This document shows positions 24,071 to 31,446 of a stretch of 64,000 bases of DNA, piece by piece (position 1 is the stretch's first letter; every line of letters begins with the position of its first letter). Both the position numbers and the translations under genes were made by a program. The notes beneath the pieces were generated by a model. It saw nothing but the letters and a program-made list of their open reading frames with translations, was not told the DNA's origin and ran no database searches. Origin of the DNA: Actinomadura litoris (GTDB taxonomy: Bacteria; Actinomycetota; Actinomycetes; Streptosporangiales; Streptosporangiaceae); contig NZ_WOFH01000005.1 in the NCBI RefSeq assembly GCF_009733595.1, forward strand, positions 589,448 to 653,447. The letters are read 5' to 3'.

Positions 24071-24793
24071 TCAGGCGGCGAGCATCGCGCCGTGGACGCC
24101 CGCCCAGTACTCGGCGGTCAGGTCGAGGAAGCCGTCGAAGCCCTTCCGGACGCGCGCGAGGTCGGCGTCGTCCCGGCAGACCCGCGCGGCGGACACGACG
24201 GCCTGTTCCTTGTGCTCCTTCTCGGCCTCGCCGATATGGATGTAGAAGTACTCGCAGGACTCGTGGAACTCGTCCTCGCCGTAGAGGTGCTTGTAGTTGC
24301 GCACGCCCTCGTAGAGCCGCACCAGCATGGAGTAGGCCAGGTGCTCCTGCCCGAGCAGGGCGCCCTGCACGACCCGCTGGTCCTCGTCGGTGAACAGGGC
24401 CCGCTGGCCGGCGCTGAACGCGCTGGTGGAGGGCAGCGGATCCGAGCCCCGCAGGTCGCCGGCCCCGTGGGGTCGGTCGCCGAGGCGGGAGAGCAGATCG
24501 GTCAGGAACTGTTCGAGCAGCAGCAGGTGCGCCTTCGCGGCGTCGCCGTTGCCGTATTCGGAGTACAGATTCTTCACGCATTCGACCCGGGCGGCCAGGT
24601 CCTCGGTGTGCAGGACCGACAGCGCCACCATCACCGCGGTGTTGACGGTGCGCGCGTAGAACTCGTGGGCGAATACGCTGACCTGCGGATAGGGGAGCGG
24701 TCCCGATCGCCAGTGCCGGTAGAAGTCGTTGTCGAGGGCGGGATGCCTGCCTGTGGTGGCGGCGAGTTCACGGACGGGAGCTTCGTAGCGCAC
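24071..24793 (-). CDS. Iron-containing redox enzyme of the haem-oxygenase-like (HDO/TenA-like) fold
   Basis: 240 residues from GTG 24793, with GGAGG 9 nt upstream. All-helical. Likely metal ligands follow the HDO pattern: SEYGNGDAAKAH (Glu and His), GQEHLAYSM (Glu) and YIHIGEAEKEHKEQ (two His with an acid between). The family includes nonhaem diiron oxidases and oxygenases such as UndA, CADD and the SznF N-oxygenase domain. Which reaction occurs cannot be told from sequence. Its promoter carries copy 2 of the shared 18-bp box, tying it to the apoprotein gene. Confidence 0.8.
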   Translation of the reverse strand: MRYEAPVRELAATTGRHPALDNDFYRHWRSGPLPYPQVSVFAHEFYARTVNTAVMVALSVLHTEDLAARVECVKNLYSEYGNGDAAKAHLLLLEQFLTDLLSRLGDRPHGAGDLRGSDPLPSTSAFSAGQRALFTDEDQRVVQGALLGQEHLAYSMLVRLYEGVRNYKHLYGEDEFHESCEYFYIHIGEAEKEHKEQAVVSAARVCRDDADLARVRKGFDGFLDLTAEYWAGVHGAMLAA

Positions 24794-24891
24794 GGACTCT
24801 GTCCTCCAGACTTCCTTGCTGTGTTCAATCCGCTACTGCCTCGATCCTGCAATAGCACCGGCCATTTTTGAAGGGCCGCTTCCGGCCTTTG

Positions 24892-24909
24892 CAAGATCAT
24901 CTAGTGGGC
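24892..24909 (-). promoter_or_regulatory. Shared box, copy 2 (upstream of diiron-type gene)
   Basis: CAAGATCATCTAGTGGGC on the plus strand, 99 bp upstream of the GTG of the diiron-type gene; one difference from the copy at 20972. Confidence 0.65.
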
Positions 24910-25034
24910 CGGGTTCGTGTCCCAGCCGGGGATAGGCCCGCTTCCGGCAAGATCAGCGCGAGATGGCGCGCATTCCTTTGCCGTATTTCCGATCGACGTC
25001 GCGTGGCGGGGTGACCGGGGGGCGGCAGAGCGTA

Positions 25035-25052
25035 AGACGAGACGTTCCGTCT
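25035..25052. promoter_or_regulatory. TetR operator O1 at the ABC operon
   Basis: AGACG-N8-CGTCT, ending at the first base of the -35 box. The same AGACG-N8-CGTCT arrangement occurs at 29795-29812, also ending at the first base of a -35. Confidence 0.65.
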
Positions 25053-25080
25053 TGACGTGTCGGGGGCGCGGGTTTACTGT
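25052..25080 (+). promoter_or_regulatory. Sigma-70-type promoter of the ABC exporter operon
   Basis: -35 TTGACG (25052-25057), 17-bp spacer, -10 TACTGT (25075-25080). Operators lie on both sides, so a bound TetR dimer would block it. Confidence 0.7.
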
Positions 25081-25090
25081 TCGGCTACGT

Positions 25091-25106
25091 GACGGTACGT
25101 CTCGTC
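25091..25106. promoter_or_regulatory. TetR operator O2 at the ABC operon
   Basis: GACGGTACGTCTCGTC matches the perfect palindrome at 29855-29870 at 14 of 16 positions and starts 10 bp after the -10 box. Confidence 0.6.
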
Positions 25107-25266
25107 TCGTCACGGACACACCCCCTAGCACCACCATCGATCGGGTCCTAGCCCTCCTGGCCTGGGTGTTCGCAGAGCGCAGGCTGTACAGGGCCGCGGC
25201 CGGCCCTGGTGGCCCGCCGAGCCGGAACACGAACCCGATCACCCCCACCCGATTGGTAGTAGAGAG

Positions 25267-25653
25267 ATGAAAGACGATTTCTACGGTCCGCCCTCGACGG
25301 TCAGCGCACCGCCGCACCAGCACTCCACGCCTCCGCACGCCACCGTGTACGACCCGTCTCGCCCGCCTCACGAGGCTCCTCCGCGTGAGGCGCCTCGTGA
25401 CACACGGCGTGGCGCCCCTCGTCCGCGCGCCTCGGTCGACCCGCGGGTCGCGCTCCGGATCGCCACCGGCCTCTGGATCGCCGTGACCGCGATCCAGTTC
25501 GTCGTCTGGCTCGCCATCGCCGTCATCGGCGGGAACCTGCTCGACCCCTGGTGGCTCTACACGACCGTCCCCACCGGCGCCCTGCTCGGCGGCGCCTGGA
25601 TGATGTTCGGCCGCCGCGACGGCTCCGCGACGAGCGGCCGGGAGGCGCGGTGA
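25267..25653 (+). CDS. Small two-helix membrane protein, first gene of ABC operon
   Basis: 128 residues. A hydrophilic Pro/His/Arg-rich cytoplasmic half (residues 1-58) is followed by two membrane helices (IATGLWIAVTAIQFVVWLAIAVIGG and WLYTTVPTGALLGGAWMMF). No family is recognised. Its stop overlaps the GTG of the ATPase gene, so it is translated with the exporter and may be an accessory subunit. Confidence 0.75.
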   Translation: MKDDFYGPPSTVSAPPHQHSTPPHATVYDPSRPPHEAPPREAPRDTRRGAPRPRASVDPRVALRIATGLWIAVTAIQFVVWLAIAVIGGNLLDPWWLYTTVPTGALLGGAWMMFGRRDGSATSGREAR

Positions 25654-26525
25654 ACGCGCCGGTGGACCCGGCGGTCCAGCTCAGGGACCTGCGCAAGCAC
25701 TACGGCGGCGGCGGCCAGGTGACCGCGCTCGCGGGAATCAGCGTCGACTTCCCGGCGGGCAGCTTCACCGCGGTCATGGGGCCCTCGGGCTCGGGCAAGA
25801 GCACGCTCCTGCACTGCGCCGCCGGGCTGGACGAGCCCACCTCCGGGACGGTCGCGCTCGTCGGCGTGCCCCTCGCGGGCATGAACGAGACCGAGCTGAC
25901 CCGGCTGCGGCGCGAGCACGTCGCGTTCGTCTTCCAGTCCTACAACCTGATGCCCGCGCTGACCGTCTGGCAGAACGTCACGCTGCCCGCGCTGCTGGCC
26001 GGGCGCCGCCCCGACAAGGAGTGGACGCGCCGGGTGATCGAGCGGGTCGGCCTGGGCGAGCGGATGGGGCACCGGCCCGGCGAGTTGTCGGGCGGCCAGC
26101 AGCAGCGGGTGGCGATCGCCCGCGCGCTGGCGAGCCGGTCCGCCGTGGTCTTCGCGGACGAGCCGACCGGCGCGCTCGACACCACCACCGCGCGCGAGGT
26201 GCTGAACCTGCTCACGCAGATCGCCCGGATGGGCCAGACGGTGGTGATGGTCACGCACGACCCGGTCGCCGCGTCCTACGCCGACAGCGCGTTGTTCCTG
26301 GTGGACGGGCAGATCGTCCGGCAGCTCCCGAACCCGACCGCCAAGGCCGTCGCCGACGAGCTGGCCGGGCTCGCGAACCGCCCGCAGCCGGGCCCCGCCC
26401 CGCGGACCTCCGCGTTCCAGGGCCCCGCGCCCGACGGGGCCGCGTTCCAGGGCGCCGCGCACCGCGCTCATGCGGGGGGCCAGGCGATGGCGGCCGGATT
26501 CCGGGAAGGGACGGCGCGGCGATGA
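25650..26525 (+). CDS. ABC transporter ATP-binding protein (MacB/LolD type)
   Basis: 291 residues from GTG 25650 (GTGA overlap). Walker A GPSGSGKST, Q-loop FVFQSYNLMP, signature LSGGQQQRVAIARAL, Walker B AVVFADEP, H-loop VMVTHDP: complete. After the ATPase core is an unusual Pro/Ala tail of about 60 residues with the repeated phrase AFQGPAP/AFQGAAH. Its stop overlaps the permease ATG. Partners with the FtsX-type permease. Confidence 0.95.
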   Translation: MNAPVDPAVQLRDLRKHYGGGGQVTALAGISVDFPAGSFTAVMGPSGSGKSTLLHCAAGLDEPTSGTVALVGVPLAGMNETELTRLRREHVAFVFQSYNLMPALTVWQNVTLPALLAGRRPDKEWTRRVIERVGLGERMGHRPGELSGGQQQRVAIARALASRSAVVFADEPTGALDTTTAREVLNLLTQIARMGQTVVMVTHDPVAASYADSALFLVDGQIVRQLPNPTAKAVADELAGLANRPQPGPAPRTSAFQGPAPDGAAFQGAAHRAHAGGQAMAAGFREGTARR

Positions 26526-29059
26526 TCCGGCTCGCGTTCGCCTCGCTGCGGCACCGGGCCGCCGCGTCCGTGGCGACGTTCCTGGCGGTGGCCGTCGGCA
26601 CCGCGCTGCTCCTCGCCTGCGGCGGGTTGTTCGAGACGGCGATCCGGCTCGACGCCGAACCCCAGCGGCTCGGCGGCGCGCCGATCCTCGTCACCGGGCC
26701 CGCCGGGTTCAAGCCGCCGGGCGGGTCCCAGCGCGCCGCCTACGCCGAGCGCGGCCGCGTCGATCCGGCGCTCGCGGCGCGGCTGGCCGGGACGCCCGGG
26801 GTCGCCGCCGCCGTGCCGGACGTCTCGTTCCCGGCGGTCCCCGTCACCCGCGGCGAGGCGGCCGCCACCGGCGACGACGTGCTCGCCGGGCACGGCTGGG
26901 ACTCGGCCGCGCTCACCCCGTACGCGCTCCGCGAGGGCGTCGCGCCGCGGGGCAGGGGCGAGGTCGTGCTCGACAGCGCGTCCGCCCGGCGGCTGAAGGC
27001 CCGCGCCGGGGACCGGGTCCTGATCGCGGTCGCCGGTGCGCCGGAGACGTTCACGGTGACCGGCGTCGCCGCGCCCGGCAGGCACGTGGACGCCCCCGCC
27101 TACTTCTTCTCCGGCGCCGACGTCCAGCGGCTCGTCCCCCGGGGCGCCGACGCGATCGGGATCCGGCTCCGGCCCGGCGCCGAGGTCGAGGACGTCGCCG
27201 CGCGGGTGGCGGCGAGCCTGCCGCCCGAGCCGAAGGTGCGGACCGGCGGTGACCGGGGCGCGGCCGAGTTCACCGGCGTCGAGGCCGGACGGCTGCCGCT
27301 GATCCTGCTCGCGGGCGTCTTCAGCGGCATGGTCGTCGTCGTCATGGCGCTGGTGGTGTCGGCGACGATCGGCCTGTCGGTCCGGCAGCGGCGGCGGGAG
27401 CTCGCGCTGCTGCGCGCGGGCGGTGCCACACCGCGCCAGGTGTACCGGATGGTGATGGTCGAGACGATGGCCGTCGCGGTGCTCGCCACCGCGTGCGGGC
27501 TGGTGCTCGGCCGGTTCACCGGCGGCTGGATCTGGGACGCGACGACCGGCCGCGGCGCGGTCTCGCCGGCCCTCGACTTCCGGCTCGGGCCCATCCCGCT
27601 CGCCGGGACCGCGCTCGTCGCGCCGCTGGCCGTGTGGATCGCCGCCGCGTTCGCCGCGCTCCCGGCCGCGCGCACCCGTCCGATCCAGGCGTTCGCCGAG
27701 GCGGCCCTCCCCTCGGCCAGGGTCGCGCCCTTCCGGCGCCTGCTCGCCGCCGTCTTCGCGGCCGGCACCGTCGCGCTCGCCGGGACCACCATGTTCATGG
27801 GCCCGGAGGCGGCGCAGGCCGTCGGCGGACCCGCGGTGCTGACCGGCTCGATCGCGGTCGCCCTCATCGCCCCCGAACTGCTGGACCGCCTCACCGACCG
27901 GGCCGCCGCCCTCATCCGGCGCGCGGGCGGCCCCCTCGGCATCCTGGCCGCCATCAACATCCGGGCCCGCGCGGGCCAGTTCGCGGCGGTGCTCACGCCG
28001 CTCACGCTGGGCGTCTCGATCGCGCTCGGCAACGTGTACTCCCAGACCACGGCCGCCGAGGCCGCCAAGGACGGCTACCTGCACCAGTTCAGGGCCGACA
28101 CCGTCGTCACGTCCTCGGCGGGCGGCATCGCCCCGGCGCTCGTCGAGCGCGTCCGCTGGGCCGACGGCGTCGCTACCGCGTCCCCGCTGGTCACCAGCCA
28201 CGGCTGGATCGAGGAGCCCTACGACGGCAAGGGCACCGACCCCGCCACGCTGATCGGCGTCGGACGCCAGGACGCGGCGCCCGTCCTCACCGCGCCCGCC
28301 GCGTCCGGGACGCTGCGGAACTTCACCGGGAACGTCGTCGCGCTGCCCGAGCCCCTCGCGCGGCGGCTCCACATCGGCGTCGGGCAGCGGATCGTCATGC
28401 GCCTCGGCGACGGCGCCCGGGCGCCGGTCACGGTCGCGGCGCTGCTGCGGGACTCCTCCGACTACGCGGGCATCATGCTGCCCGCCGACCTGCTGGCCCC
28501 GCACACCACGAACGGGCTGCCCACCCACCTCCTCGTCCGCGCCGCGCCGGGAACCAGTGCCGGGAAGATGCGGAAGGCGGTGGAGGAGCAGGTCGGCGCG
28601 TTCCCCGGGAGCGGCGTCGGCGGCGACCGGGTGCTCGCGGAGACGGTCGAGCGGGGGCTGGACGTCCAGGCGTGGATCAACTACCTGATCGCGGTGCTGG
28701 CCATCGGCTACGCGGCGATCGCGGCGGTCAACACGCTGGCGGTGGCCGTGCTGTCGCGGCGCGGGGAACTCGCGGCGCAGCGGCTCGCCGGAGCCACCGG
28801 GGGTCAGATACGGCGGATGCTGCTCATCGAGGGCATCGTGCTGGCGGTGATGAGCCTGGTGCTCGGGACGGTGATCTCGGCCTTCACCGTCCTGCCGATG
28901 GCCTTCGCGGGCGGCGCGGCGCTGCCGTCCGGGCCGGTCGCGGTCTTCCTCGGCGTCGCCGCCGCGGCGTTCCTGATCGTCGTGCCCGTGACGGCGCTGG
29001 CGGGACGGGCGGCGCTGCGCCCGAAGGCCGTCGAGATCATCGGTTCGGCGGCGGCATGA
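26522..29059 (+). CDS. FtsX-like ABC transporter permease
   Basis: 845 residues. Two FtsX repeats: an N-terminal helix (VATFLAVAVGTALLLACGG), a large external domain, helices around LPLILLAGVFSGMVVVVMALVV with the RQRRRELALLRAGGATPRQVYRMV coupling motif, a middle helical block, a second external domain, and C-terminal helices with RRGELAAQRLAGATGGQIRRMLLIEG. This is the layout of efflux or lipoprotein-handling MacB-type permeases. Together with its ATPase it likely expels a toxic compound sensed by the TetR regulator downstream. Confidence 0.93.
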   Translation: MIRLAFASLRHRAAASVATFLAVAVGTALLLACGGLFETAIRLDAEPQRLGGAPILVTGPAGFKPPGGSQRAAYAERGRVDPALAARLAGTPGVAAAVPDVSFPAVPVTRGEAAATGDDVLAGHGWDSAALTPYALREGVAPRGRGEVVLDSASARRLKARAGDRVLIAVAGAPETFTVTGVAAPGRHVDAPAYFFSGADVQRLVPRGADAIGIRLRPGAEVEDVAARVAASLPPEPKVRTGGDRGAAEFTGVEAGRLPLILLAGVFSGMVVVVMALVVSATIGLSVRQRRRELALLRAGGATPRQVYRMVMVETMAVAVLATACGLVLGRFTGGWIWDATTGRGAVSPALDFRLGPIPLAGTALVAPLAVWIAAAFAALPAARTRPIQAFAEAALPSARVAPFRRLLAAVFAAGTVALAGTTMFMGPEAAQAVGGPAVLTGSIAVALIAPELLDRLTDRAAALIRRAGGPLGILAAINIRARAGQFAAVLTPLTLGVSIALGNVYSQTTAAEAAKDGYLHQFRADTVVTSSAGGIAPALVERVRWADGVATASPLVTSHGWIEEPYDGKGTDPATLIGVGRQDAAPVLTAPAASGTLRNFTGNVVALPEPLARRLHIGVGQRIVMRLGDGARAPVTVAALLRDSSDYAGIMLPADLLAPHTTNGLPTHLLVRAAPGTSAGKMRKAVEEQVGAFPGSGVGGDRVLAETVERGLDVQAWINYLIAVLAIGYAAIAAVNTLAVAVLSRRGELAAQRLAGATGGQIRRMLLIEGIVLAVMSLVLGTVISAFTVLPMAFAGGAALPSGPVAVFLGVAAAAFLIVVPVTALAGRAALRPKAVEIIGSAAA

Positions 29060-29124
29060 GCCCGCCGCCCCTGGGGCACCGGCCGGGGGCGGGTCCCGAA
29101 CGGGGCTCGCCCTGGGCGGGCCGC

Positions 29125-29778
29125 TTACGCGCCGTCGGCCCCGCCGGCCCTGCCGTACTCGGGCTTGTCCGGGTCGGGCTTGCCGGCCTCGGGCCTGCCG
29201 GGGTCCGGCGACAGTCCCGAGAAGGCGATGTCGAGTATCTCCGACACCTGCTTGAGGGACGGCGGACGGGTGTGGAGCAGCAGGCGGTAGTACAGGGGCC
29301 CGTACAGGATCTCGACCAGGGTGTCGATGTCGAAGTCCTTGCGGATCTGCCCCTCCTCCTGCCCGCGCCGGAGCCGCTCCTCGCAGGCGCGCACCCGCGG
29401 CTCGATCATGTGCTCCCGGAGCGAGGCGGCGACCTCGGGGTCCTCCTGGGCGGCCGCGATGAGGCCGGTGTAGGGCGCGAACTCCTCGCTGCCGAAAGCC
29501 TCGGCCACCCTGCTCATCTGCGTGTGCAGGTCGGCGCGCAGGTCCCCGGTGTAGGGGAAGTCGATCGTGCTGTTCACGCGCTCGTTGAGGGCCTCCTGGA
29601 GGACCGCCGCCTTCGACCCCCACCACCGGTAGATCGTCTGCTTGCCGACCCCGGCCCGCTTGGCGATCTCCTCCACCGTCATCTTCGCGAGGCCGCGCTC
29701 CCGGCACAGCTCAAGGGCCGCGTCCAGGATCGCCCGGCGGGATCGCTCGCTCCGTCGCTGCTCGTTGGGCGTACTCAT
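29125..29778 (-). CDS. TetR-family repressor of the ABC exporter
   Basis: 217 residues. HTH in residues 10-58 (RSRRAILDAALELCRERGLAKMTVEEIAKRAGVGKQTIYRWWGSKAAVLQEA). The C-terminal domain is helical with a Pro/Asp/Lys-rich tail (SPDPGRPEAGKPDPDKPEYGR). The matching operator pairs at 25035/25091 and 29795/29855 suggest one regulon: itself, the ABC operon and the divergent membrane protein. Confidence 0.93.
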   Translation of the reverse strand: MSTPNEQRRSERSRRAILDAALELCRERGLAKMTVEEIAKRAGVGKQTIYRWWGSKAAVLQEALNERVNSTIDFPYTGDLRADLHTQMSRVAEAFGSEEFAPYTGLIAAAQEDPEVAASLREHMIEPRVRACEERLRRGQEEGQIRKDFDIDTLVEILYGPLYYRLLLHTRPPSLKQVSEILDIAFSGLSPDPGRPEAGKPDPDKPEYGRAGGADGA

Positions 29779-29794
29779 GTCATGACCCTACACG

Positions 29795-29812
29795 AGACGA
29801 AACGGAGCGTCT
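29795..29812. promoter_or_regulatory. TetR operator O1 at the tetR/membrane-protein promoter
   Basis: AGACG-N8-CGTCT, placed like the site at 25035-25052: it ends at the first T of the -35 box. It is also 16 bp upstream of the tetR start, allowing autorepression. Confidence 0.65.
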
Positions 29813-29840
29813 TGACAGGGTTCCACGTCATCCCTATGGT
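29812..29840 (+). promoter_or_regulatory. Sigma-70-type promoter of the membrane protein gene
   Basis: -35 TTGACA (29812-29817), 17-bp spacer, -10 TATGGT (29835-29840). Flanked by operators O1 and O2. Confidence 0.75.
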
Positions 29841-29854
29841 CGAAATTGAGTCGA

Positions 29855-29870
29855 GACGAGACGTCTCGTC
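29855..29870. promoter_or_regulatory. TetR operator O2, perfect palindrome
   Basis: GACGAGACGTCTCGTC is fully self-complementary over 16 bp, 14 bp downstream of the -10. Confidence 0.75.
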
Positions 29871-29939
29871 CACTGGTTGGGCCAGGCCGGCGCACACCCG
29901 CAGACCCGGGACCCGGAAGGCCCGCGAAGGAGGCTCGCC

Positions 29940-30647
29940 GTGAGCGAGGCAGCAGCACGCAGGTACACCGGCATGTTCGGTGTGATCGCCAGCCTGTTCA
30001 TCGTCGTCCAGGTTCCGCTCTACTTCGTCTACTCCGGGGCCCCGCCGGACTGGAACATCCTCACCCGCAGCCTGATCGGCGTCACCGGCTGCACCTTCTA
30101 CATCGTCTACTTCATCGGGCTGCGCCACCTCGTCGTCCGGGTCAGCCCGGCCCACGAGTGGGCGGCCTCGGTGATCCAGACGGCGGGGCTGCTCTGGGTC
30201 GCGATGGTGTTCGTCCCCCAGTCCATGGAGGTCGGCGCGGCGATCTCGGTGCACCACGACATCGACACGACGACCGAGGGCCCGTTCGCGGCGGCCCAGT
30301 ACCTGATGCAGGGCGGGATCTCGCGGCTGCTGATGGGCCTGTTCCTGATCACCTTCGGGATCGTCGTGACCCGGACCCGGCTGCTGCCGGCCTGGGTGGG
30401 CCGCTCGTCGTTCATCGTCGCCGCCATCAACCTGGCGTTCCTGCCCGCCGTGTACTTCGGCGACGACGCGGCCGACTTCTACAGCGCGCAGGGCTGGGGG
30501 ACCACCGCCAGCATGGGGGCGCTGTGGTCGGTCTGGACGCTGGCCGTGAGCGTCAGCATTCTGCGCAGCGCGCGGCGCGCGGCGGCCGAACCGGTCGAGC
30601 CGGCCGAACCGAGCCGCCACGCGCGGACGGCGGCCGGTATCGGCTGA
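29940..30647 (+). CDS. Six-helix integral membrane protein, TetR-controlled
   Basis: 235 residues from GTG 29940, with AAGGAGG 6 nt upstream. About six membrane helices (VIASLFIVVQVPLYFVY, LIGVTGCTFYIVYFIGL, VIQTAGLLWVAMVFV, SRLLMGLFLITFGIVV, SFIVAAINLAFLPAVYF, ASMGALWSVWTLAVSVSI). It resembles DUF4386-type proteins in layout; the function is unknown. Shared operators with the ABC exporter suggest a role in resistance or envelope response to the same inducer. Confidence 0.8.
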   Translation: MSEAAARRYTGMFGVIASLFIVVQVPLYFVYSGAPPDWNILTRSLIGVTGCTFYIVYFIGLRHLVVRVSPAHEWAASVIQTAGLLWVAMVFVPQSMEVGAAISVHHDIDTTTEGPFAAAQYLMQGGISRLLMGLFLITFGIVVTRTRLLPAWVGRSSFIVAAINLAFLPAVYFGDDAADFYSAQGWGTTASMGALWSVWTLAVSVSILRSARRAAAEPVEPAEPSRHARTAAGIG

Positions 30648-30676
30648 GGCCCTCGACGTTCACCTCGGCCGGTACC

Positions 30677-30707
30677 AGGTGCCCGGGCTTCTCGCCCGGG
30701 CACCTTT
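30677..30707. terminator. Rho-independent-type terminator
   Basis: A perfect 11-bp stem AGGTGCCCGGG/CCCGGGCACCT with a 7-nt loop, followed by TT. It lies between the convergent membrane protein and the small Arg-rich gene. Confidence 0.85.
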
Positions 30708-30716
30708 CGCGTGGGG

Positions 30717-30980
30717 TCAGTGCCATGGCGGGCGGGAGCGGCGGAGCACCCGCTCCGCGCGGGCGGTGGCGGTGATCCACTCCCAGCGGGAGTAGAGCGT
30801 CCACGCCCAGGACGACTCGGGGCGCGGGGCGCGTCCCGGGTCCGGTTCGTCGGGGGCGTCCTTCCGCGCGGGGGACGCGCAGGCCGGGCGGGCGACGAAG
30901 CGGCGGGTGACCCGCGCCGGGCGCCTCCGGCGGCGCCGAGCCCGTCGCAGCCGGGCGAGCGCGGACGCAGGGACGGGCAT
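30717..30980 (-). CDS. Small Arg-rich hypothetical protein
   Basis: 87 residues from ATG 30980, with GAGGAG 7 nt upstream. Very basic N-terminal half (RRARRRRRRPARVTRRFVARP) and a tryptophan-rich C-terminus (SSWAWTLYSRWEW...RRSRPPWH). No family recognised. The good ribosome-binding site and a terminator beyond its stop support a real gene; it remains uncertain. Confidence 0.5.
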   Translation of the reverse strand: MPVPASALARLRRARRRRRRPARVTRRFVARPACASPARKDAPDEPDPGRAPRPESSWAWTLYSRWEWITATARAERVLRRSRPPWH

Positions 30981-31446
30981 CGCTTGGCTCCTCGGGATCA
31001 CCGGTCATCGCCGCTCCCGAATGTAGCGCAACGGATACCGTCCGCCATCCTTCTCCCGGCGTTCGGGTGAACGGCGGGAGAACGATCTTTCCCGAGACCT
31101 TGCCGTCCGATGGGGGTCTCCGGACCCGGTGCGGCGGGCGTTCGGCGGCATCCCCGGCATTGCGCCGCACCAAATCACGGATAGCGGACGAAGGGTCTTC
31201 TAGTGGTTTTCGTGGCCATAAAGAGATGGCCACCGGATGCCGTTATCCATGGCCGGGTAAATGATGCGCGTGGTCGGTGGACAGCCGGTCATCATGGCTA
31301 TGACGTGCGGAAACGTGCCTTCGCAGTGCGATGTAACCGCCGGGCTTCCCGGTAATCCGGGATTTCGCCGGGGGCGGTGCTAACGTTCAGCCGACCGCTC
31401 GTCATCCGACCCGGAAAACGATCGAAGCCGCCAGGGAGATCCGGCA
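30981..31446. other. Intergenic region before the surface-protein genes
   Basis: 466 bp without a supported gene, lower in G+C than its surroundings at 31190-31340. It should hold the promoter of the Pro-rich gene. No clear boxes assigned. Confidence 0.5.

Larger units (their letters stand above)
24794..25266. other. Intergenic region between diiron-type gene and ABC exporter operon
   Basis: 473 bp with no supported gene. Left part: the promoter region of the diiron-type gene with the shared box (24892-24909). Right part: the promoter and two operators of the ABC operon (25035-25106). Confidence 0.7.

Noticed and set aside
11739..24793. Calling the region an enediyne gene cluster outright
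   Set aside because: No enediyne PKS, thioesterase or E-family genes are in the window, and neocarzinostatin-like proteins also occur without enediynes. Kept as a hypothesis.
26468..29707. Very long open frame (1079 codons) on the minus strand opposite the ABC permease
   Set aside because: It is low-complexity Arg/Gly/Pro/His sequence without any motif; the plus strand has a perfect FtsX permease and its coupled ATPase.
31195..31207. GGTCTTCTAGTGG resembling the 18-bp box
   Set aside because: Only 11 of 13 positions match part of the box, the spacing to a gene differs, and the neighbouring genes are unrelated.
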